The notes under the pieces are model-generated. The model searched no databases. It was not told the origin of the DNA and saw only the letters and a program-made list of their open reading frames with translations. From contig NZ_JAFBCK010000001.1 of the NCBI RefSeq assembly GCF_016907695.1, forward strand, positions 5,816,001-5,880,000: 64,000 bases of DNA, given 5' to 3'. How positions within the stretch are numbered: position 1 is the first letter of the stretch; each line of letters begins with the position of its first letter. The translations under genes were made by a program, and so were the position numbers. Source of the DNA: Actinokineospora baliensis. GTDB taxonomy: Bacteria > Actinomycetota > Actinomycetes > Mycobacteriales > Pseudonocardiaceae. Positions 60,582 to 64,000 of the stretch are shown here, piece after piece.

Positions 60582-60728
60582 TGCTCGATGGGGTGGACCT
60601 GTTTTGTGTGGGGGGACGGCAGCCGTAGCGTCGCCTCGCTGCAGGGCCATGCTTTTCGGCCCCTGCTTTGCGGTCCTGCCACGGCTGTCGTAGGGGCCCC
60701 GCACAAAACAGGTCCACCACATCGAGCC
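60582..60728 (+). repeat. Palindromic repeat, copy E6 (T type)
   Basis: Outer arms are of the T type with two mismatches near the ends. The inner stem is CAGCCGT (60620-60626) with ACGGCTG (60681-60687), again compensatory. It begins 246 bp after E5. Confidence 0.88.
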
Positions 60729-60837
60729 CTTCACCAAAATCGCGGATCCAGCCGATGGCGCAGCCGAGGCGATCAATCCACCCCCCGCCCCACCACTCCC
60801 CATGCCATAGTGGCCTTCCACCCCGAGGAGTGCGCAC

Positions 60838-61515
60838 ATGGCAGAAAACCAGGGGAACGTGCTCCCCGTCTACGTAGTAGCCGACGAGTCCGCCTCCATG
60901 GCCCCCGTAGTCGGCGAACTCAACGCAGGCCTCTCCGAGCTCCACCGCGCCCTCCTGCGCGAACCCATGGCAGCCGCGAAAGTCCGGTTCACCATCCTGG
61001 GCTTCTCCGACGACGTCCAGACCCGGCTCTCCCTGGCCGACCTGCGCACCGAGGCGGCCTTGCCCGTCCTCACCACCAGGTCCTCCACCAGCTACGGCGT
61101 CGCGTTCGACGCCCTCGCCGCGCGGATCCCGGCGGATGTCAACACCTTGAAGGGTTCGGGTTTTGCGGTGTACCGGCCCGCCGTCTTCTTCCTCACTGAC
61201 GGGCAGCCGACCGATGAGCCCACTTGGCGGGAGTCGTACCGCCGTTTGGTGGACAAGGAGACCACGGCCGCCGCGCCGAACATCATCGCGTGCGGGATCG
61301 GGGAGGCCAGGGCGCGCACGATCCTGGACGTGGCGACGCGGCCGGAGTTCGCGTTCGTGGCGACGCCGGGGGTGGAGTTGGGGTTGGCGATCGCGGAGTT
61401 CAGCGTGGCGCTGACCAAGAGCATCGTGGCTTCGGCGCGGGCGGCGGCTGCTGACCGGACCGAGTTGGTGGTCCAGCGGCCGGACAGCTTCGTCATGGCC
61501 GTGGACGTCGTCTGA
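60838..61515 (+). CDS. VWA-domain protein (YegL/TerY-like)
   Basis: This 225-residue cytoplasmic protein is a von Willebrand A domain: MIDAS motif PVYVVADESASMAP (DxSxS form, residues about 11-24), threonine motif region around RSSTSYGVAF and the TDGQPTDEP (Asp) loop. YegL and TerY proteins have the same size and form. It begins a three-gene unit with a PP2C-like phosphatase and a protein kinase, nine bases apart from the next gene. It probably recruits or regulates the kinase/phosphatase pair in a signalling or stress response. Confidence 0.88.
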   Translation: MAENQGNVLPVYVVADESASMAPVVGELNAGLSELHRALLREPMAAAKVRFTILGFSDDVQTRLSLADLRTEAALPVLTTRSSTSYGVAFDALAARIPADVNTLKGSGFAVYRPAVFFLTDGQPTDEPTWRESYRRLVDKETTAAAPNIIACGIGEARARTILDVATRPEFAFVATPGVELGLAIAEFSVALTKSIVASARAAAADRTELVVQRPDSFVMAVDVV

Positions 61516-61523
61516 GGTCGGGG

Positions 61524-62378
61524 GTGGCGGAGTTGAGCGGGCCGTTGGTGATCGGGACGCCCGTGGTGGCGTTCGAGCCGCGGCCGCCGTCGCGGACCGG
61601 GTATCGGCCGGACACGGCGGTGGACGGGTGGGCCAGCGCGGGGTTCACCGTGCGCGGCGCTTCGGTGCGCGGTTACCAGCACCGGCACGACGGGACGCCG
61701 CGCCAGGACGACTTCGCCGTGGCGTGGCACGAAGGGTCCGGGGCTGTGGTCGCCGCGGTGGCCGACGGGGTGTCGAGTGTGCCGCTGGCGCACCTGGGTG
61801 CGACGCTGGCCTGCCGCGCCGCCACGGACCGGCTGTTGCGCCACTTGGACGCCGACGAACGTCCGGATTGGCCGGAGTTGTTCCGGTGCGCCAGTTGGGC
61901 GCTGGTCGAGTTCGCTAAGGGCCAGCCGGGCGACGACGACCCGATCGCCCGCGCGGAACGGCTCCTGTCGACAACGCTGCTGGTCGCGCTGGTCGTCCCG
62001 CTGCCGGACGGTTCCGCGCGCGCCGAGGTGTGCCGGGTCGGCGACTCGGCCGCCTGGGTGCTCGACGACGCGCGGTGGCTGCACCTGTCCGACAGCACCC
62101 CCGATCTGACCGAGGTCGCGACCGTCGCCCTCCCGCACCAGCCCAGCGACCTGAGCGCGGAATCCGTCGACCTGCCCGCCGGGTCGGTGCTGCTGCTGGG
62201 CACCGATGGCGTCAGCGCGGCACTGGGCGACGGAGCGGGCCAAGTCGGTGCCGCGTTCGCCGACGCGCTCGGCACCGCTCCCCCGCCACTGGAGTTCGCG
62301 CGCCTGCTGGACTTCTCGCGGGAGACCTTCGACGACGACCGGACCCTGCTGGGGGTGTGGCCGGGGAGTGTGCGGTGA
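61524..62378 (+). CDS. PP2C-like protein phosphatase (YegK-like)
   Basis: This 284-residue protein has the PP2C pattern: GYQHRHDGTPRQDDFAVAW (Asp pair), VAAVADGVSSVPLAHLGA (ADG, metal site) and LLLGTDGVSAAL (TDG, metal site), with FDDDRTLLGVW at the end. These residues bind two metal ions for Ser/Thr dephosphorylation. The GTG start is at 61524. Its stop overlaps the kinase start (GTGA), so the two are coupled. It is the phosphatase partner of the adjacent kinase. Confidence 0.9.
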   Translation: MAELSGPLVIGTPVVAFEPRPPSRTGYRPDTAVDGWASAGFTVRGASVRGYQHRHDGTPRQDDFAVAWHEGSGAVVAAVADGVSSVPLAHLGATLACRAATDRLLRHLDADERPDWPELFRCASWALVEFAKGQPGDDDPIARAERLLSTTLLVALVVPLPDGSARAEVCRVGDSAAWVLDDARWLHLSDSTPDLTEVATVALPHQPSDLSAESVDLPAGSVLLLGTDGVSAALGDGAGQVGAAFADALGTAPPPLEFARLLDFSRETFDDDRTLLGVWPGSVR

Positions 62379-63910
62379 TCGACATCCCGGAGGCGGACGC
62401 CCGCGAGCTCGGCCGGATGCGGCTGCTCGGGTCCGGTGGCCAGGGCAGGGTGCTGCGGCTGGTCGACCACCCCGACGGCCCGGACGCGGTGGTGTACAAG
62501 GAGTACAGCCCGCGCGTGGTCGACGAGGTGGACGTCGACGCGTTGCGGAGGTTCGTCGGGTTCGCCGCCGACCTGGACGGCACGACCCGCTCGCGCCTGC
62601 TGTCGCGGGCGGCCTGGCCGGAGGTCGTGGTGCGCAAGGACGGCGTGGTCGTCGGGTTCCTGATGCGCAAGGCCCCGGTCGCCTACTCGACGACCATGCG
62701 CTTCGGTGAGGAGACGACCACCGAGCTCGCCCTGGTGCAGTACCTGCTCAACCCGCCCGGTTACCTCGCCGACCGCGGTCTGGAGTTGAGTCCGCGGTTC
62801 CGCTACGAGTTGCTGCACGACACGGCCGAGGCGTTGGCGCTGATGCACCGGTTGGGGATCAGCGTCGGGGACCTGTCGCCGAACAACCTGCTGTTCAGCC
62901 TGACCGCCCGCCCGCGCGGCTTCTTCATCGACTGCGACGCGATGCGGCTCGACGGGCAGAGCGTGTTGCCGCAGGTGGAGACCCCGGACTGGCGGATCAG
63001 CGACCTGGGTGCCGAGGAGCAGGCCACCCCGGCCAGCGACAGCTACAAGCTCGGCCTGCTCGCGATCCGGCTCTTCGCCAACGACCAGCAGAGCACCAAC
63101 CCGAAGCTCGCGCCGGACCGGTTGCGCGGCAAGGTGACCGCGAGCCTCAACGAGAACCCCGCCAAGCGCCCCACGGCCCAGTCGTGGATCGGGCCGCTCG
63201 CCGCTGCCGCGAGCGAGGCAGCGGAGGAGTCCGACACTCCCCCGGCGACCCCTCGGCCGCGCACGATCCGGTTGCGTGAGCCGCGTCAGCGCCGTGTCGC
63301 CCAGCAGCGCCGATACCCGCTGGGCTGGCGGTGGGCCGCGGTGCCCGCGTTCCTGCTGGCGGTGTTCTACTTCGTCATCCAGGTGGTCCAGGCGGGCGGG
63401 CCCAACACCCCGTCCTCGTCGTCCGGCGGGCCGGGGTTGGCCGACCTGACCACCGCCAGACTGCCCAGGTTGCCCGACCTGACCGCCGCCGGACTGCCGA
63501 CCTTGGACCTCCCAAGACCCACTTTTACGCTCCCCACCGGCGCCGGGAGGCTTGCCCTGCCCACGCAGAGCGAAGCGGACCTCCGCGCGGAACTGCAGTG
63601 CAGGCTCTACGACACCGCGGCACCCGATGTACGCGGCGGCGACGGCCTGGTCACGGCGCGGGAAGTGCTCACCCAAGTGTGCGATCTCGGCCGCGAGGAC
63701 TGGTTCCAGCCCATCGCCAAACCGCTGGTGCCACTGAGCGATCATGCGCCCTTCACCCAAGCCACCATCGTGGGTTACTGGGGTGAGGGCACCGCTTCGC
63801 CGCGCGTCACCGCGGACCTGATCAAGACGGCTGGTGGCTGTGTGCGGGCGTCGATCCGGTTCACCGCCGACTACGTGGTGTCCTCGTCCGCTGTCCTGGG
63901 CACCTGCTGA
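62375..63910 (+). CDS. Transmembrane protein kinase-like protein (YegI-like) with extracytoplasmic domain
   Basis: This 511-residue protein has an N-terminal kinase domain: LGSGGQGRVLRL (P-loop), VVYKEYSP (Lys), HRLGISVGDLSPNNLLF (HRD-like catalytic loop GDLSPNN), FFIDCDAMRL (DFG-like). A membrane helix follows (WAAVPAFLLAVFYFVIQVV, about residues 320-340), then a Pro/Thr/Leu linker and a domain with conserved Cys (LQCRLYDTA, LTQVCDLG, AGGCVRAS). GTG 62375 overlaps the phosphatase stop. It would phosphorylate Ser/Thr in response to signals outside. The DFG is DCD, so activity needs testing. Confidence 0.88.
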   Translation: MIDIPEADARELGRMRLLGSGGQGRVLRLVDHPDGPDAVVYKEYSPRVVDEVDVDALRRFVGFAADLDGTTRSRLLSRAAWPEVVVRKDGVVVGFLMRKAPVAYSTTMRFGEETTTELALVQYLLNPPGYLADRGLELSPRFRYELLHDTAEALALMHRLGISVGDLSPNNLLFSLTARPRGFFIDCDAMRLDGQSVLPQVETPDWRISDLGAEEQATPASDSYKLGLLAIRLFANDQQSTNPKLAPDRLRGKVTASLNENPAKRPTAQSWIGPLAAAASEAAEESDTPPATPRPRTIRLREPRQRRVAQQRRYPLGWRWAAVPAFLLAVFYFVIQVVQAGGPNTPSSSSGGPGLADLTTARLPRLPDLTAAGLPTLDLPRPTFTLPTGAGRLALPTQSEADLRAELQCRLYDTAAPDVRGGDGLVTAREVLTQVCDLGREDWFQPIAKPLVPLSDHAPFTQATIVGYWGEGTASPRVTADLIKTAGGCVRASIRFTADYVVSSSAVLGTC

Positions 63911-64000
63911 GGGATGACGACCGGTCCGGCAATGACCTGGGGTGTGGCGCCCTTGTGCAACTGGTCGTTGATCGCGTCCGCCACACTAGGCGTCAGCGCA
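63871..64000 (-). CDS. Hypothetical protein, 5' part cut by window edge
   Basis: The minus strand is open from the window edge to a TAG at 63871-63873, encoding ...PSVADAINDQLHKGATPQVIAGPVVIPQQVPRTADEDTT. Third codon positions are mostly G or C. Its last 40 bases overlap the end of the convergent kinase gene. No family can be recognised from 42 residues. Confidence 0.5.
   Translation of the reverse strand, partial: ALTPSVADAINDQLHKGATPQVIAGPVVIPQQVPRTADEDTT

Noticed and set aside
60099..61199. 366-residue plus ORF joining repeat cluster and VWA gene in another frame
   Set aside because: Its second half is a frame-shifted shadow of the VWA gene.
61673..63760. 695-residue minus-strand ORF opposite the PP2C and kinase genes
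   Set aside because: It is an antisense shadow across two real genes.

Overview
The window is 64 kb of very GC-rich DNA (third codon positions mostly G or C, many GTG starts). It looks like the chromosome of a filamentous actinobacterium, probably of the Pseudonocardiales (Actinokineospora/Saccharothrix/Lentzea type). The indicators are the DUF3040, DUF5997 and DUF6081-type proteins, mycothiol-enzyme relatives, many secreted proteins, an indigoidine synthetase, NLR-like STAND NTPases and frequent leaderless genes. No rRNA, tRNA, CRISPR array, integrase or transposase was seen. Genus placement is inference.

Layout. 1-3.3 kb: a NACHT NTPase cut by the left edge. 3.4-4.8 kb: an fprA-type ferredoxin-NADP reductase behind an iron-box-like site. 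4.8-7.7 kb: a sugar ABC importer operon. 7.8-10.5 kb: small proteins, a secreted DUF6081-like protein and a LacI-fold sensor without HTH. 10.5-13.7 kb: LysR regulator with a diaminopropionate ammonia-lyase/M20 amidase pair. 13.8-15.2 kb: a bitopic membrane protein with an RHIM-like cytoplasmic tail, then a Sel1 protein. 15.3-20.8 kb: secreted surface proteins, an NTF2-like protein, an XRE regulator and a membrane protein. 20.8-25.97 kb: a decayed LRR gene and an 1120-residue fusion of a SipW-type signal peptidase to LamG domains. 26-35.8 kb: an amidoligase-like protein, a tachylectin/N,N-dimethylformamidase-like protein, an aminoglycoside-phosphotransferase-like protein, a CmcJ/NvfI-like protein, a winged-helix protein, a P450, and an MFS/MarR divergon with a 15-bp phased operator array. 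35.8-37.9 kb: a frameshifted NB-ARC/TPR protein. 37.9-42.5 kb: a GH18 chitinase under a DasR-like site, GON and metzincin-like secreted proteins, and an ArsR/AHSA1 pair. 42.6-43.4 kb and 60.0-60.7 kb: two clusters of a 147-bp palindromic repeat. Between them lie a MerR divergon, the indigoidine locus (MFS, NRPS, Asp/Glu-racemase-like, dehydrogenase, TetR), a monooxygenase, a response regulator, a secreted hydrolase, an ATP-grasp enzyme and a DUF5997/LysR-sensor pair. 60.8-63.9 kb: a VWA/PP2C/kinase operon resembling YegL-YegK-YegI. A last gene is cut by the right edge.

How the genes work together. The best-supported units are the ABC importer (three overlapping genes), the ammonia-lyase/amidase pair, the indigoidine synthetase with its exporter and accessory enzymes, chitin use under N-acetylglucosamine control, and the phosphorylation triad. 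Several regulator genes sit next to convincing operators, often overlapping a leaderless promoter. The most unusual signals are four. First, the 147-bp palindromes have compensatory changes in their stems. Second, three separate proteins start with the same RHIM-like motif around VVQAG. Third, a signal peptidase is fused to its likely own substrate. Fourth, an indigoidine synthetase carries a C-terminal tautomerase with its own possible internal start. Not every function is known: the proteins at 20305-20802, 21885-22448 and the small ORFs are described but not assigned.
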